Made by a program: the position numbers and the translations under genes. This document shows, piece by piece, positions 11,823-22,123 of a DNA stretch of 64,000 nt. Every line of letters starts with the position of its first letter. Within the stretch, counting starts at the first letter, position 1. Under the pieces are notes generated by a model. It was given only the letters and a program-made list of their open reading frames with translations. It had not been told where the DNA came from and made no database searches. The stretch is taken from contig NZ_SPMZ01000004.1 of NCBI RefSeq assembly GCF_012939995.1, forward strand, positions 1-64,000, written 5' to 3'. This DNA is from Candidatus Competibacter phosphatis. GTDB taxonomy: Bacteria; Pseudomonadota; Gammaproteobacteria; Competibacterales; Competibacteraceae.

Positions 11823-13999
11823 GCCAATCACCTGATTTCGCTTCCATGGCCTATGGCCTGGACTTCCCCAAGCCCAGTTTCGCCGAGTGGAAGGCGATGG
11901 TGGAAAAAACCACCGGTAAAACCCTGGAGCAGCTGGTCTGGGCGACCATGGAGCAGATCGACGTCAATCCGCTCTACACCCAGGACGATATCAAGGATCT
12001 CAAGCACCTGGGCTACGCCGCCGGGGTACCGCCCTTCCTGCGCGGCCCCTACCCGGCCATGTACGTCACTCAGCCGTGGACGGTGCGCCAGTACGCCGGT
12101 TTCTCCACGGCGGAAGAGTCCAACGCTTTCTATCGTCGCAATCTGGCGGCGGGGCAGAAAGGCTTGTCCATCGCCTTCGATCTAGCCACCCATCGCGGCT
12201 ACGACTCCGATCATCCGCGCGTGGTCGGCGACGTCGGCAAGGCTGGCGTGGCGATCGACTCGATTTTGGATATGGAAGTGCTGTTCGGCGGCATCCCTCT
12301 GGATCAGATGTCGGTGTCGATGACCATGAACGGCGCGGTCTTGCCGGTCTTGGCCTTCTACATCGTCTCCGCCGAGGAACAGGGCGTTCCCCACGACAAG
12401 CTCACCGGCACCATTCAGAACGACATTCTGAAAGAGTACATGGTGCGCAACACCTATATTTATCCGCCCGATCCGTCGATCCGCATCATCGGCGACATCT
12501 TCGCCTATACGTCCAAGGAGATGCCGAAGTTCAACAGCATCTCGATCTCCGGCTATCACATGCAGGAAGCGGGCGCGACGGCGGATCTGGAACTGGGCTA
12601 CACGCTGGCGGACGGTCTGGAGTACGTGCGCACCGGCGTCAAGGCCGGCATGGACATCGACACCTTCGCGCCTCGGCTGTCGTTCTTCTGGGCCATCGGC
12701 ATGAACTACTTCATGGAAGTAGCCAAGATGCGGGCCGGGCGGTTGCTGTGGGCCAAGATCATCAAGCAGTTCAATCCCAAGAACGACAAGTCGATGGCCT
12801 TGCGGACCCATAGCCAGACCTCGGGCTGGAGCTTGACCGAGCAAGACCCGTTCAACAATGTCGCCCGCACCTGCGTCGAGGCGCTGGCGGCGGCACTGGG
12901 CCACACCCAATCCCTGCACACCAACGCCCTGGATGAAGCCATCGCGCTGCCAACCGACTTCTCGGCGCGCATCGCCCGCAACACCCAGCTCTACCTCCAG
13001 GATGAAACAGCGATCTGCAAGGTGCTGGACCCGTGGGGCGGCTCCTACTACGTCGAGGCGTTGACCAACGAGTTGATCAAGCGGGCTTGGGGCCACATCC
13101 AGGAAGTAGAAAGTCTGGGCGGCATGACCAAGGCCATCGAGACCGGACTGCCCAAGATGCGTATCGAGGAAGCGGCGGCGCGGAAACAAGCGCATATCGA
13201 TTCCGGCAAGGAAACCATCGTCGGCGTCAACAAGTACCGGCTGTCCAAGGAAGACCCGCTGGAAATCCTCAGCATCGACAATACGGCGGTGCGCGAATCG
13301 CAGGTGCAGCGTCTGCAGAAACTGCGCGCCAACCGCGACGAGGCCAAGGTGAAAGCCTGCCTGAACGCGATTACCGAAGCCGCCAGCGCCGGTTCCGGCA
13401 ACTTGCTGGAGAAGGCGGTGGAAGCCGCTCGCGCCCGCGCCAGTCTGGGCGAAATCTCCGATGCCATGGAGAAGGTGTTCGGCCGGCATAAGGCGGTCAT
13501 CCGCGCCATTTCCGGCGTGTATAGCAGCGAGTTCGGCGAGGCTGAAGAGATCGCCAAGGTCCGCCAGATGGCCGATGAGTTCGAGCAGAACGAAGGTCGC
13601 CGTCCCCGTATCCTGGTAGCCAAGATTGGTCAGGATGGGCATGACCGGGGTGCCAAGGTCATTGCCACGGCCTTTGCCGACCTTGGCTTCGACGTGGATA
13701 TCGGCGCGCTGTTCCAAACCCCGGAGGAAGTCGCCCGACAGGCGGTGGAAAACGACGTGCATGTGGTCGGCATGAGTTCGCTGGCCGCCGGTCACAAGAC
13801 CCTGTTGCCGCAACTCATTGGGGAATTGAAGAAGCTGGGCCGCGAGGACATTATGGTCGTCATCGGCGGCGTCATTCCCGCGCAGGACTATGAGTACCTC
13901 AAGGCCAATGGCGCCGCCGCCATCTTTGGCCCCGGCACCGTCGTTCCAATCGCCGCGCAGAAGGTATTGGTGGAATTGAACGAGCGTCTGGCTGCGTGA
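11819..13999 (+). CDS. mutB: methylmalonyl-CoA mutase large (catalytic) subunit
   Basis: The catalytic chain has an N-terminal TIM barrel that binds the CoA ester ([21 protein letters not shown]) and a C-terminal cobalamin domain. [18 protein letters not shown] contains the DxHxxG motif with His608 as lower axial ligand to cobalt. The 726 residues from the ATG at 11819 match the family. That start is chosen because it overlaps the mutA stop; an upstream in-frame ATG would lie deep inside mutA. With sucCD, an epimerase and mmdADCB it completes succinate to propionyl-CoA. A hairpin terminator follows directly. Confidence 0.97.
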   Translation: MSQSPDFASMAYGLDFPKPSFAEWKAMVEKTTGKTLEQLVWATMEQIDVNPLYTQDDIKDLKHLGYAAGVPPFLRGPYPAMYVTQPWTVRQYAGFSTAEESNAFYRRNLAAGQKGLSIAFDLATHRGYDSDHPRVVGDVGKAGVAIDSILDMEVLFGGIPLDQMSVSMTMNGAVLPVLAFYIVSAEEQGVPHDKLTGTIQNDILKEYMVRNTYIYPPDPSIRIIGDIFAYTSKEMPKFNSISISGYHMQEAGATADLELGYTLADGLEYVRTGVKAGMDIDTFAPRLSFFWAIGMNYFMEVAKMRAGRLLWAKIIKQFNPKNDKSMALRTHSQTSGWSLTEQDPFNNVARTCVEALAAALGHTQSLHTNALDEAIALPTDFSARIARNTQLYLQDETAICKVLDPWGGSYYVEALTNELIKRAWGHIQEVESLGGMTKAIETGLPKMRIEEAAARKQAHIDSGKETIVGVNKYRLSKEDPLEILSIDNTAVRESQVQRLQKLRANRDEAKVKACLNAITEAASAGSGNLLEKAVEAARARASLGEISDAMEKVFGRHKAVIRAISGVYSSEFGEAEEIAKVRQMADEFEQNEGRRPRILVAKIGQDGHDRGAKVIATAFADLGFDVDIGALFQTPEEVARQAVENDVHVVGMSSLAAGHKTLLPQLIGELKKLGREDIMVVIGGVIPAQDYEYLKANGAAAIFGPGTVVPIAAQKVLVELNERLAA

Positions 14000-14012
14000 T
14001 GCTCTGAGGAAT

Positions 14013-14050
14013 AGCCCTCTCTGTGATTTGTAGAGAGGGCTTTATTAATT
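14013..14050 (+). terminator. rho-independent terminator after mutB
   Basis: A 10-bp stem AGCCCTCTCT (14013-14022) / AGAGAGGGCT (14032-14041) with a 9-base loop is followed by TTATTAATTT. It lies 13 bases after the mutB stop. Confidence 0.85.
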
Positions 14051-14072
14051 TGTTAGGATTTGTACACAAAAT

Positions 14073-14805
14073 ATGATTTACGATAATCCAGCCGCTCGTC
14101 TCAAGGCTATTCTTGATGCTGGACTCAAAGAAAACAAAGACCAAAGCTGCATTACAGTGTGGCGTAAATTACTTGAAGCTAACCCAAATGATGCAGGTGA
14201 TCTATTTCATCGTCTCGGAAAAACTATGGAGTTACCCCAAAAAAATTATAATTTTTGTTGCAAACACACTCTCCCCACCACATTGAGACATCCTCTCACT
14301 GGCGTAACCAGATCGATAGCGCCTTCATGAACCAACAACTGAGTGGAAAATGGGAATCTTTCATAAATCAGATTAACGTTCATTGCATAAACTACCTTAG
14401 TTTTATAGCCGATATTTTACACAATAAACTAAATGCAAAAACAGTTCAATTAGAGAAAATTAATGATTTAATTAGCAAAATAACAACTTTAATTGCTGAG
14501 ATTTGAAAATAGCGACCTCGAAAAGCGACTTAAAAACTATACTTGCTTCGAGATCTTTTCGATCTTACTCCAAACTCTTCGAGAGTATAAAATCACTGGC
14601 GGAGAGGCAATTCTAAAACAGGTTGAATCGATAGTCGGTCATTCGTGCAGAGACAAAAAAATTCCTTGATTTCCTGAAAGACCACAAACTTGGTCAGCGT
14701 GTTTTGGACGATCTCAATGCAGTTGCAGCAACCCTGACTATTTATTTAAGTATACCCCAACTTTCTCAAACCGTCCCCATGATATTGCCACTATTATCAA
14801 ACTGA
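14073..14805 (+). pseudogene. decayed AT-rich gene of unknown function
   Basis: A protein-like reading can be followed through several frames: MIYDNPAARLKAILDAGL (from 14073), HWRNQIDSAFMNQQLSGKWE (frame of 14255), then LEKRLKNYTCFEIFSILLQ (back in the first frame near 14520) and FLDFLKDHKLGQRVLDDLNA (from 14662) to a stop at 14803. Shifts fall near 14235-14290, 14490 and the seven-A run 14655-14661. Joined, it would be about 240 residues, largely helical. I do not recognise the family. Base composition is far more AT-rich than the neighbouring mutB or meaB, which suggests acquired DNA now degenerating. Sequencing error may account for some of the shifts. Confidence 0.45.
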
Positions 14806-15079
14806 GTTGAGCTGAGTTGAGAACACTACATACTGCGTACCCTAATTTGGAGGTAACCTCTATACCAAAAACACAGCTCCTGATTGAAAATATAACAAAA
14901 GCACTCAAATTTACCTACTAAAAGACAGCAAGTTCCTTATTAGGTTTCTTGAATGGCCACTCCGATTATCAGGCTCAGGCTCTATCAAAAAAAGAACTGA
15001 TTGAAAATTTAAAAAGCCTTTACACAGATATTGGTTCTAGTGAGATTCTATACACTAAGAAGAAACCAGTGAATCGATG
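14806..15079 (+). pseudogene. remnant of a second AT-rich coding sequence
   Basis: In-frame stretches such as VTSIPKTQLLIENITKALKF, a stop, then LLGFLNGHSDYQAQALSKKE continue to a TGA at 15077-15079. No start codon or intact frame is present. The composition matches the preceding remnant, so the two may be parts of one former gene or of adjacent genes. No family is recognised. Confidence 0.3.
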
Positions 15080-15098
15080 AAACAGTGCTACAGTTTCT

Positions 15099-15539
15099 AT
15101 GAAAAGCATCGCGACTGATTACGAAAAAGATTTCCATGCCTGGACGCTTGAGAACGCTGAATTATTGCGGCAACGGCGTTTTGCGGAGATTGACGTGGAT
15201 AATATCGCCGAGGAATTGGAAAACATGGGGCGTAGCGAACGGCATGAGTTAGCCAATCGTTTCGCCGTACTGCTTGCCCACTTGCTTAAATGGCGTTTCC
15301 AACCCGAGCGACGCGGCAACAGTTGGCGATACACGATCGAAGAACAACGGCGACGTATAGAACGTCTGCTAGATGAAAATCCCAGCTTAACCTCCAGACT
15401 AGAAACAGCTTTTGAAAATGCCTATGGCGACGCGATCCTGATCGCGGCGCGAGAAATGGACTGTGACAAGAATATCTTTCCAACTGCTTGCCCTTTCACA
15501 CAAAAACAGGCGCTAAACAGTGATTATTGGCCTGATTGA
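15099..15539 (+). CDS. DUF29 family protein
   Basis: This 146-residue protein matches the DUF29 pattern: YEKDFHAWTLENAELLRQ.RF at the N-terminus, ELENMGRSERHEL, HLLKWRFQPERRGNSW, and a C-terminal FPTACPFT segment. DUF29 proteins are small, helical and of unknown function, abundant in cyanobacteria and some proteobacteria, often in accessory DNA. It stands between the decayed AT-rich patch and meaB on the same strand. The ATG at 15099 gives the usual family start, without a strong ribosome binding site. Composition is intermediate between the AT-rich patch and the core genes. Confidence 0.8.
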   Translation: MKSIATDYEKDFHAWTLENAELLRQRRFAEIDVDNIAEELENMGRSERHELANRFAVLLAHLLKWRFQPERRGNSWRYTIEEQRRRIERLLDENPSLTSRLETAFENAYGDAILIAAREMDCDKNIFPTACPFTQKQALNSDYWPD

Positions 15540-15572
15540 TCGAATCACTTCCAGAGCGCAAAGACCATTCAT

Positions 15573-16703
15573 ATGACCAAAAAACATCAAAAACCCGACT
15601 GGGTTCCCGAAAATGCCGGTGCGGAGTTCACCACTTCGGTGATGTCCGGGGTCGATGGCGGCCACGACGGCATTCCGGGCCAAGCCAGCGTGGCGGTGCC
15701 GCGTAAGCACACCCCGCGCCGCCGCCGGCTGACGGTGGATGAATACGTGGCCGGTGTCTTGGCCGGCGACCGCAATGTGCTGGGACAAACCATCACCCTG
15801 GTGGAAAGCAATTCCCAAGCGCACTTCGACATGGGGCAGGAAGTACTGCGGCAACTCATTCCTCACACCGGTAACTCGATTCGGATCGGCATTACCGGCG
15901 TCCCTGGCGCCGGCAAGAGCACATTCATCGAAGCGCTCGGCCTGCACCTGTGCGAACAGGGTCACAAAGTCGCGGTGTTGGCGGTGGACCCCAGCAGTAC
16001 GGTGACGCGCGGCAGCATCCTCGGTGACAAAACGCGGATGGAGCTGCTCTCGCGCGACCTGCGCGCTTTCATCCGCCCTTCCCCATCCAGCGGCACGCTG
16101 GGCGGCGTGACCCGCAAGAGCCGCGAAACCATCCTGGTCTGCGAAGCCGCTGGTTTCGACGTGATCCTGGTGGAAACCGTCGGCGTCGGCCAGAGCGAAA
16201 CCACGGTGCGCTCGATGGTCGATTTCTTCTTGCTGCTGATGATCGCCGGAGCCGGCGACGAGTTGCAGGGCATCAAAAAAGGCATCATGGAGTTGGCCGA
16301 CGCTCTATTGGTCAACAAGGCCGACGGCGACAACAAGCTCCGCGCCAACGCCGCCCGCGCCGACTACAACCGAGCGTTGCACTATCTCGCCCCAGCCACC
16401 GAGGGCTGGTACACCAAGGCCTACACCTGTTCTTCCCTCAACGGCGAAGGTATCGACGCCATCTGGAAGGTGATCGGCGATTTCCGCCAACACGTCACCA
16501 AGAATGGCGCGTTCGAGAGACGCCGGCAACGACAAACCCTGGATTGGGTGTACTCAATGGTCGAGGAGCATTTGCGCGCCAGCTTTTTCAACCATGCTGG
16601 CGTGGGTGGCATTCGCAAGAAGATCGAGGAGGCCGTGCTCAACGGACATATACCGCCGACCGTGGCCGCCCAACAACTGATTCATAAATACGAAGGTCGT
16701 TAA
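15573..16703 (+). CDS. meaB: MeaB/ArgK-type GTPase, methylmalonyl-CoA mutase chaperone
   Basis: MeaB is a SIMIBI-class G protein that protects and reloads cobalamin in acyl-CoA mutases. Motifs are Walker [29 protein letters not shown] (switch region), ETVGVGQSE and the NKADGDN guanine-specificity motif. At 376 residues it has about 40 extra N-terminal residues compared with typical members. It lies 1.6 kb downstream of mutAB, which it probably serves, and 17 bases upstream of mcl1, likely in one operon. A second, shorter MeaB paralogue at 30706-31686 is paired with ethylmalonyl-CoA mutase. Confidence 0.93.
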   Translation: MTKKHQKPDWVPENAGAEFTTSVMSGVDGGHDGIPGQASVAVPRKHTPRRRRLTVDEYVAGVLAGDRNVLGQTITLVESNSQAHFDMGQEVLRQLIPHTGNSIRIGITGVPGAGKSTFIEALGLHLCEQGHKVAVLAVDPSSTVTRGSILGDKTRMELLSRDLRAFIRPSPSSGTLGGVTRKSRETILVCEAAGFDVILVETVGVGQSETTVRSMVDFFLLLMIAGAGDELQGIKKGIMELADALLVNKADGDNKLRANAARADYNRALHYLAPATEGWYTKAYTCSSLNGEGIDAIWKVIGDFRQHVTKNGAFERRRQRQTLDWVYSMVEEHLRASFFNHAGVGGIRKKIEEAVLNGHIPPTVAAQQLIHKYEGR

Positions 16704-16720
16704 ACCCGGGAGAAATAACC

Positions 16721-17773
16721 ATGTTACGAAGTCCCCGCGATTTCTTTAAACCCAAAGTCGTCGGTGCCCCCGAACCACTCCGCGAGATTCCGGTATTACC
16801 TTCGCGGATGATCCACTTCTTCGATCCCAGCAACCCCAAGATGGCGGTCAAGGTGCCAGACATCGCCAAGACTGTGGATATCATGCTCGGCAATCTGGAA
16901 GACGCCGTGCCGATCGACCGCAAGGAAGCCGCCCGCGAAGGGCTGGTGCAAATCGGCAAGAACGTGGATTTCGGCAACACCCAGTTCTGGACCCGCGTCA
17001 ACAGCCTGGACAGCCCCTGGTTCCTCGACGATCTGATCCGGTTGGTCGGCGAGATCGGCGACAAGCTGGACGTGATCATGCTGCCCAAGATTCAGGGCGC
17101 CTGGGACATCCATTTCGCCGATCAACTGCTGGCGCAACTGGAAGCCAAATACGGCGTCAAGAAGCCGCTGATGATTCACGCCATCCTGGAAACCGCGCTG
17201 GGCGTGGCGAATGTGGACGAAATCGCCAATGCCAGCCCGCGCATGCAGGGCATGAGCCTCGGGCCCGCCGACTTGGCGGCGTCGCGGCGGATGAAGACCA
17301 CCCGAGTCGGTGGCGGTCATCCCGATTATGTGGTGCGCACCGACCCCGATCCCGCCAATCCCGAAGCCCCACGCCCCACGGCGCAACAGGATTTGTGGCA
17401 TTACACCATGGCCAAGATGGTGGACGCTTGCGCGAGTGTCGGCGCATTGCCGTTCTACGGGCCGTTCGGCGACATCGCCGACTTGACCGCCTGCGAAGAC
17501 CAGTTCCGCAATGCCTATCTGATGGGTTGCGTCGGTGCCTGGAGCTTGCATCCCAACCAAATCGCCATCGCCAAGCGAGTATTCAGCCCGAAAGCGGACG
17601 AAGTCGCCTGGGCGAAGCGCGTGGTCGAAGCGATGCCCGACGGCAGCGGCGCGGTGATGATCGACGGCAAGATGCAGGACGACGCCACCTGGAAACAGTG
17701 CAAGGTCGTCCTTAACCTCGCCCAACTGATCGCCAGCCGCGATGCCGAGTACAAAGCCCTGTACGGATTCTAG
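16721..17773 (+). CDS. mcl1: L-malyl-CoA / beta-methylmalyl-CoA lyase
   Basis: This HpcH/HpaI (CitE-like) TIM-barrel lyase splits beta-methylmalyl-CoA into glyoxylate and propionyl-CoA and (S)-malyl-CoA into glyoxylate and acetyl-CoA, the last C-C cleavage of the ethylmalonyl-CoA pathway. The 350 residues show [11 protein letters not shown] (acidic metal-binding region), [27 protein letters not shown] and [16 protein letters not shown], all characteristic of Mcl1. GGGAGA at 16708-16713 precedes the ATG by seven bases. It directly follows meaB. The propionyl-CoA and glyoxylate it makes connect with mmd/mut and central metabolism. Confidence 0.92.
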   Translation: MLRSPRDFFKPKVVGAPEPLREIPVLPSRMIHFFDPSNPKMAVKVPDIAKTVDIMLGNLEDAVPIDRKEAAREGLVQIGKNVDFGNTQFWTRVNSLDSPWFLDDLIRLVGEIGDKLDVIMLPKIQGAWDIHFADQLLAQLEAKYGVKKPLMIHAILETALGVANVDEIANASPRMQGMSLGPADLAASRRMKTTRVGGGHPDYVVRTDPDPANPEAPRPTAQQDLWHYTMAKMVDACASVGALPFYGPFGDIADLTACEDQFRNAYLMGCVGAWSLHPNQIAIAKRVFSPKADEVAWAKRVVEAMPDGSGAVMIDGKMQDDATWKQCKVVLNLAQLIASRDAEYKALYGF

Positions 17774-17785
17774 TTCTTGCCAACC

Positions 17786-17810
17786 GTCCCGCTCCGCCAT
17801 GGAGCGGGAC
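17786..17810. other. perfect 10-bp hairpin between mcl1 and the alcohol dehydrogenase
   Basis: GTCCCGCTCC (17786-17795), loop GCCAT, GGAGCGGGAC (17801-17810) lies 13 bases past the mcl1 stop. There is no T-run after it, so it may act as a 3'-end stabiliser or rho-assisted stop rather than an intrinsic terminator. Confidence 0.5.
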
Positions 17811-17866
17811 AATCCCCCTTCTCGCCGCGACACTTCCCACCACGCCGCCTACTGGAGCAACCGCTC

Positions 17867-19058
17867 ATGATGATCCAGCCGTTCTCCATCGCCCGTCTGC
17901 CCCGCATCGAATTCGGCGCTGGCGGCATAAAAAAAACTCCCTGGTCTAATCGTCCAATATGGCAACCGGGTATTGCTGGTCACCGGCCAGCGTGCGTTCC
18001 TGGATTCATCACATTGGCCGACGCTGCGGATGGCGCTTGAGAAAGCCGGCATCGGCTGGGAACAGGCGCGGGTCGCTGACGAACCCTCGCCGCAACTCGT
18101 GGACGAAACGGTTCGGCAATTCCACGGCGCGGGCATCGTGGCGGTTGTCGGCATCGGCGGTGGCAGCGTGCTGGACGCCGCCAAGGCGATCGCCGGTCTG
18201 CTGCCGAGCGGCGATTCGGTCATAGATTATCTGGAAGGAGTCGGACCGGAAAAAACCTATCACGGTCCCGCCACGCCGTTCATCGCCGTACCCACCACCG
18301 CCGGCACCGGCAGCGAAGCCACCAAGAACGCCGTGCTGAGCGTGCGCGGCCCCAACGGATTCAAGAAATCCTTCCGCCACGAATTGCTGGTGCCGGAATA
18401 CGCCCTGCTCGACCCGGACCTGCTGGCCACCTGCCCCAAACCGCAGATTGCCGCCAATGCCATGGACGCCCTGACGCAACTCCTGGAATCCTATGTCTCG
18501 ATCAAGGCCAATCCCTTCACCGACGCACTGGCGGAAAGTGGCTTAAAAGCGGTGCGCGACGGCTTGTTCGCGTGGTACGAGGCTGGAGAACATGCCGCCA
18601 CCGGCCGCGCCCGCTTGGCGTATGCCGCTCTGCTATCGGGTGTTTGCCTGGCGCAGACCGGTCTAGGCTCGGTCCATGGCTTGGCCTCGCCACTGGGCGC
18701 ATTCTTCCCGATCCCGCACGGCGTGGTTTGCGGTACCTTGGTCGGCGCCGCTACCCGCGTCAATCTGGCCGCGCTGCGGGAACGCGATCCCGGCAACCCG
18801 GCTTGGCGCAAGTACGCCCGAGCCGGCGATCTTTTGCACGGACGGCATTTCCCCAGTCCCGAAGAAGGGCATGCCGCGCTGCTGGCGTTGTTGGATGAAT
18901 GGACCGAACGATTGACGCTATCCCGGTTAAATGCCTACGGGGTTCAGGAAAGCGATTTCGCGCATGTCGTCGCCCACTCGCGCGGCGGCAGCATGAAGAC
19001 CAATCCGCTGGTGCTGAACGACACCGAAATTACCGAAATACTCGCGCGAAGGCTGTAA
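17867..19058 (+). CDS. iron-containing alcohol dehydrogenase, one frameshift
   Basis: This group III (Fe2+-dependent) NAD(P)-linked alcohol dehydrogenase shows the nucleotide-binding segment GIGGGSVLDAAKAIAGL, VPTTAGTGSEATKNAV and the metal-binding GLGSVHGLASPLG..FPIPHGVVCG, which carries two His ligands. The N-terminal 21 residues (MIQPFSIARLPRIEFGAGGI) are in another frame. Removing one A from the eight-A run 17929-17936 joins them and gives 396 residues, the family norm. GGAG at 17854-17857 supports the ATG at 17867. The substrate cannot be told; adjacency to mcl1 suggests short-chain aldehyde or hydroxyacid chemistry. The frameshift is probably a sequencing error. Confidence 0.85.
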
Positions 19059-19176
19059 TCCAGTGTCGGAATCGCCGATTTCCCGTCCGCCGACTCTTTG
19101 GCATTGGGTCGACCTTCGCATGGTTGCTCAGCGGAATGCATAAGGTTTGGAACGTGACTGTCCAAGAGGGTCTACC

Positions 19177-20205
19177 ATGAAGAAACCTTCCGCCCACGAC
19201 GACTCTCCTCTCTCCAAACCACCTGGCGCGCGTCCCGCAAGCAGCGTGATCGTCGACCGGGAAACGGTCGAACTGAAGCGACTGGAAAAAAGGATCGGAA
19301 AGATTCACCTGCGACAACGCCTCGGCATTGAGGCCGATCACGCCACCCAAGTTTTCGGGCACGGCCGGACCTTTTTCCACATCGAGAATTGGTACTCGAT
19401 CCACAGCCTCATCCGTCTCGGCCTGCGCTGCCTGGGGCTGTACCGCCGAGGAATCCGCAACGCCACCGCCATCCAGATCCGCCACAACGAAGTCATCGTT
19501 CCCAACCTGCCGGACGCCCTGCACGATTTCACCCTGCTTCATCTCAGTGACCTGCACCTGGACATGGACAGTGGCTACCCCACCGCGCTGATCGAGCGCT
19601 TGCGGCAGGTGCGCTACGACGTCTGCGTCATGACCGGCGACTTCCGGGCCAAAACCCATGGTCCCCATGAGGCCGCCATCGAGGCACTGGCGCAGGTGCG
19701 GCCGCATCTGCGCGGCCCGATCTATGCCATTCTGGGCAACCACGATTCCATCCGCATGGTGCCTGGCATCGAGGCGCTGGGCATCGGCGTGCTGCTCAAC
19801 GAATCGGCGATTCTGGAGCGCGGTGGCGCCTTCATCCACTTGGCCGGCATCGACGATCCACACTTCTTTCAGGTGGACAATTTCGAGAAGGCCGCCCAAA
19901 ACATTCCCCCGGAGGCCATCGCCATTCTGTTGTCGCATTCGCCGGAACCCTACCGGCTGGCCGCCCACACCGGTTTCGATCTGATGCTGAGCGGACATAC
20001 TCACGGCGGTCAAATCTGCCTGCCGGGTGGTGTCGCGCTGATGACCAACGCCGATTGCCCACGCCGATTCTGTCGCGGTGCCTGGCGCTACCACCACATG
20101 CAGGGCTATACCTCCTTGGGATCGGGGTCATCGGTGGTTGGCGTGCGCTTCAACTGCCCGCCGGAAATCACCCTGCACCACCTGCGGGCGCGCCCGGCTC
20201 AGTAG
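19177..20205 (+). CDS. calcineurin-like metallophosphoesterase
   Basis: This 342-residue metallophosphoesterase has the dimetal motifs in order: LHLSDLHLD (D-x-H), MTGDFR (GD), ILGNHDS (GNHD), LLSHSPE and SGHTHGGQI (GHTH). The roughly 120 N-terminal residues before the first motif contain no clear signal peptide. The start at 19177 is preferred because AGAGGG at 19165-19170 lies six bases upstream. Relatives include YkoQ/LpxG-like phosphoesterases, but the substrate is unknown. Its 3' end overlaps the convergent CarS-like gene by seven bases. Confidence 0.8.
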   Translation: MKKPSAHDDSPLSKPPGARPASSVIVDRETVELKRLEKRIGKIHLRQRLGIEADHATQVFGHGRTFFHIENWYSIHSLIRLGLRCLGLYRRGIRNATAIQIRHNEVIVPNLPDALHDFTLLHLSDLHLDMDSGYPTALIERLRQVRYDVCVMTGDFRAKTHGPHEAAIEALAQVRPHLRGPIYAILGNHDSIRMVPGIEALGIGVLLNESAILERGGAFIHLAGIDDPHFFQVDNFEKAAQNIPPEAIAILLSHSPEPYRLAAHTGFDLMLSGHTHGGQICLPGGVALMTNADCPRRFCRGAWRYHHMQGYTSLGSGSSVVGVRFNCPPEITLHHLRARPAQ

Positions 20206-20684
20206 GGCCGCTTGCGGATGCCGAGCCAATACAGCAGCCGCGACAGCACCAGTTCCAGCACGATGAAACCGGCCACCATTCCGGCGATGACCGACCCGGT
20301 CAGCTCGAACAGACTGGACACCGCCAGTAATGGCAACCAGGCTTCCGGGATCTGATCCAAGCCGAAGGCCATGCTGCTGGAGGCCATGCCCAAGCGTCGC
20401 TTGACGAAGCTCGACAACAGATCGCCCAGCATCGCGGCCAGACCGATGACCACGCCAACCGCCGCTGGCAACTCGGACAACGCCGCCGCCAACCCAGTGA
20501 CCAGCGGTGCCAGCACCACCCCCCGCCAGGTCTTCGCATCACCCAGCAGACGATGGCCATCCGCCAGCACCCGTCCACCGTCCAAGGGCTGAGCGCCCCA
20601 GGCGCCACAAACCGCCGTGGCGATGATCGGCGTGCCGTTCGCAACCAAAATCAGCAACAGCAATTGCAACTCGATCGATAGCAT
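20199..20684 (-). CDS. CDP-archaeol synthase-like (CarS/DUF46) membrane protein
   Basis: About 161 residues from the ATG at 20684, with four to five hydrophobic segments. DGGRVLADGHRLLGDAKTWRG and the LGDLLSSFVKRRLG segment match the bacterial CarS/DUF46 family, related to CDP-diglyceride synthases. In archaea CarS activates archaetidic acid with CTP; the bacterial members have no settled role. It is convergent with the phosphoesterase gene and overlaps its last seven bases. The alternative upstream start adds 20 residues without a better ribosome binding site. Confidence 0.75.
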   Translation of the reverse strand: MLSIELQLLLLILVANGTPIIATAVCGAWGAQPLDGGRVLADGHRLLGDAKTWRGVVLAPLVTGLAAALSELPAAVGVVIGLAAMLGDLLSSFVKRRLGMASSSMAFGLDQIPEAWLPLLAVSSLFELTGSVIAGMVAGFIVLELVLSRLLYWLGIRKRPY

Positions 20685-20983
20685 CGCAACAGGATCGATT
20701 AAGGAAGACACCACTAAGCGAACCCGCGGCAAGCGCAAGGACAAACCGAAGGATAACCCACTGGCGGGGATACGTATTCCGTGGGGTTCAAAAAAAAGCG
20801 GGCGATGGGTAAACCAGCGGCAAGATTCTCAGCCCGGCCGACGGTGGCCCCTACACGAACGAGGCCAGACCGAATGATGGCGGCAGAATATCGAAAGTCA
20901 CCGGACGCCTTGCCTGAACCTTCCTCGCTCTCCACGTCTTGAAGAAGGCGCGGAGATACCGGAACCAAAAGCAAGAGCAGCAT

Positions 20984-21888
20984 CTACTCCGCCGCTGGGC
21001 CAACTTCGGGTACTGGCAAGCCATGTTGCCGACAAGTGGCGGTCAGGGTATTCAGCAGCAGACAAGCGATGGTCATCGGACCGACCCCGCCCGGCACCGG
21101 CGTGATGGCGCCGGCCACCGCAACCGCCGAATCGAAGTCCACATCACCCACCAGCCGCCCCTTGCCATCCGGCGTGGGGATGCGATTGATACCGACATCG
21201 ATCACGGTCGCGCCCGGCCTGATCCAGTCGCCCTTGACCATGTGCGCTCGGCCGGTCGCCGCGACCAGAACATCGGCTCGCCGGCACTCTTCGGCCAGAT
21301 CGCGAGTGCGGGAATGGGCGATGGTCACCGTGCAATGTTCCCGCAGCAGCAGCGCCGCCATGGGTTTGCCGACAATGTTGGATCGCCCCAGCACCAAGGC
21401 CCGTTGACCCGCCAGTTCACCGGCAAAATGCTTCAGCATCATCAAACACCCCAGCGGCGTACACCGGCACCATCCCCGGCTCCCCCCACCGCCAACAGCC
21501 CCGCATTGAACGGATGAAATCCGTCCACATCCTTTTCCACGGCGATCGTCTCGATCACCGCCTCCGGGTCGATCTGCCTCGGCAGCGGCAGTTGCACCAG
21601 AATGCCGTTGACCGTCGGATCCCGGTTCAATTCGACGATGCGCGCCAGCAGCTCGGTCTGACTCGTGTCGGCCGGCAAACGGTACTCGAAGGAATTCATG
21701 CCCGCGTCCCGTGCCTGCAAGCCCTTGTTGCGGACATAAATCTGACTGGCGGGGTCTTCGCCCACCAATACCACCGCCAAGCCTGGAGTCAGGTCGTGGT
21801 CTGCCTTGAGTCGGGCGACCTGGGCGGCAATGCCGACGCGTAAACGGGTGGCGAAATGCTTGCCGTCGATGATAGTGGCCTTGGCCAT
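20984..21888 (-). CDS. folD: methylenetetrahydrofolate dehydrogenase/cyclohydrolase, frameshifted
   Basis: FolD is bifunctional: NADP+-dependent oxidation of 5,10-methylene-THF, then hydrolysis to 10-formyl-THF. The N-terminal half has [20 protein letters not shown] (catalytic Lys) and ILVQLPLP; the C-terminal half has [13 protein letters not shown] and [11 protein letters not shown]. The halves are in different frames. The join lies in 21455-21480, where DGMVPCTPLGCL is expected; removing one base near 21464-21467 and one from CCCC 21474-21477 restores it and makes 300 residues. The ATG at 21888 is chosen for the CGAGGA five to ten bases upstream. Two homopolymer errors are more likely than a dead gene. 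Confidence 0.88.
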
Positions 21889-22123
21889 GAGTTCCTCGCG
21901 ATCCTCTGAATTTTTTGCCATGTTACTACAAACGCAACTGGCTCCGGCATGGCACGAAACGCGCGTCGAGGCTGGACCGGCGCCGTCCCCGGCAGTGAAT
22001 TTCGAACCGGTAATATCGCACTTTCCATGCGTCCATCCCGATTGAAAACACCTTGCCTTGTCCGGCGCTTCACCGTATCTTTGCCGGCTTGTTTCAACAC
22101 CTCCCCACAGGAGCGCAGCAGTC

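Noticed and set aside
12182-13813. 543-codon minus-strand frame inside mutB
   Set aside because: Shadow of the mutB coding strand without start signals or recognisable domains.
14804-14823. Short direct repeats GAGTTGAG-C-TGAGTTGAG
   Set aside because: Two imperfect copies inside degenerate AT-rich DNA; too short to mean an element or an array.
20714-20983. 89-codon minus-strand frame between the CarS-like gene and folD
   Set aside because: No start signal and no recognisable sequence; likely non-coding.
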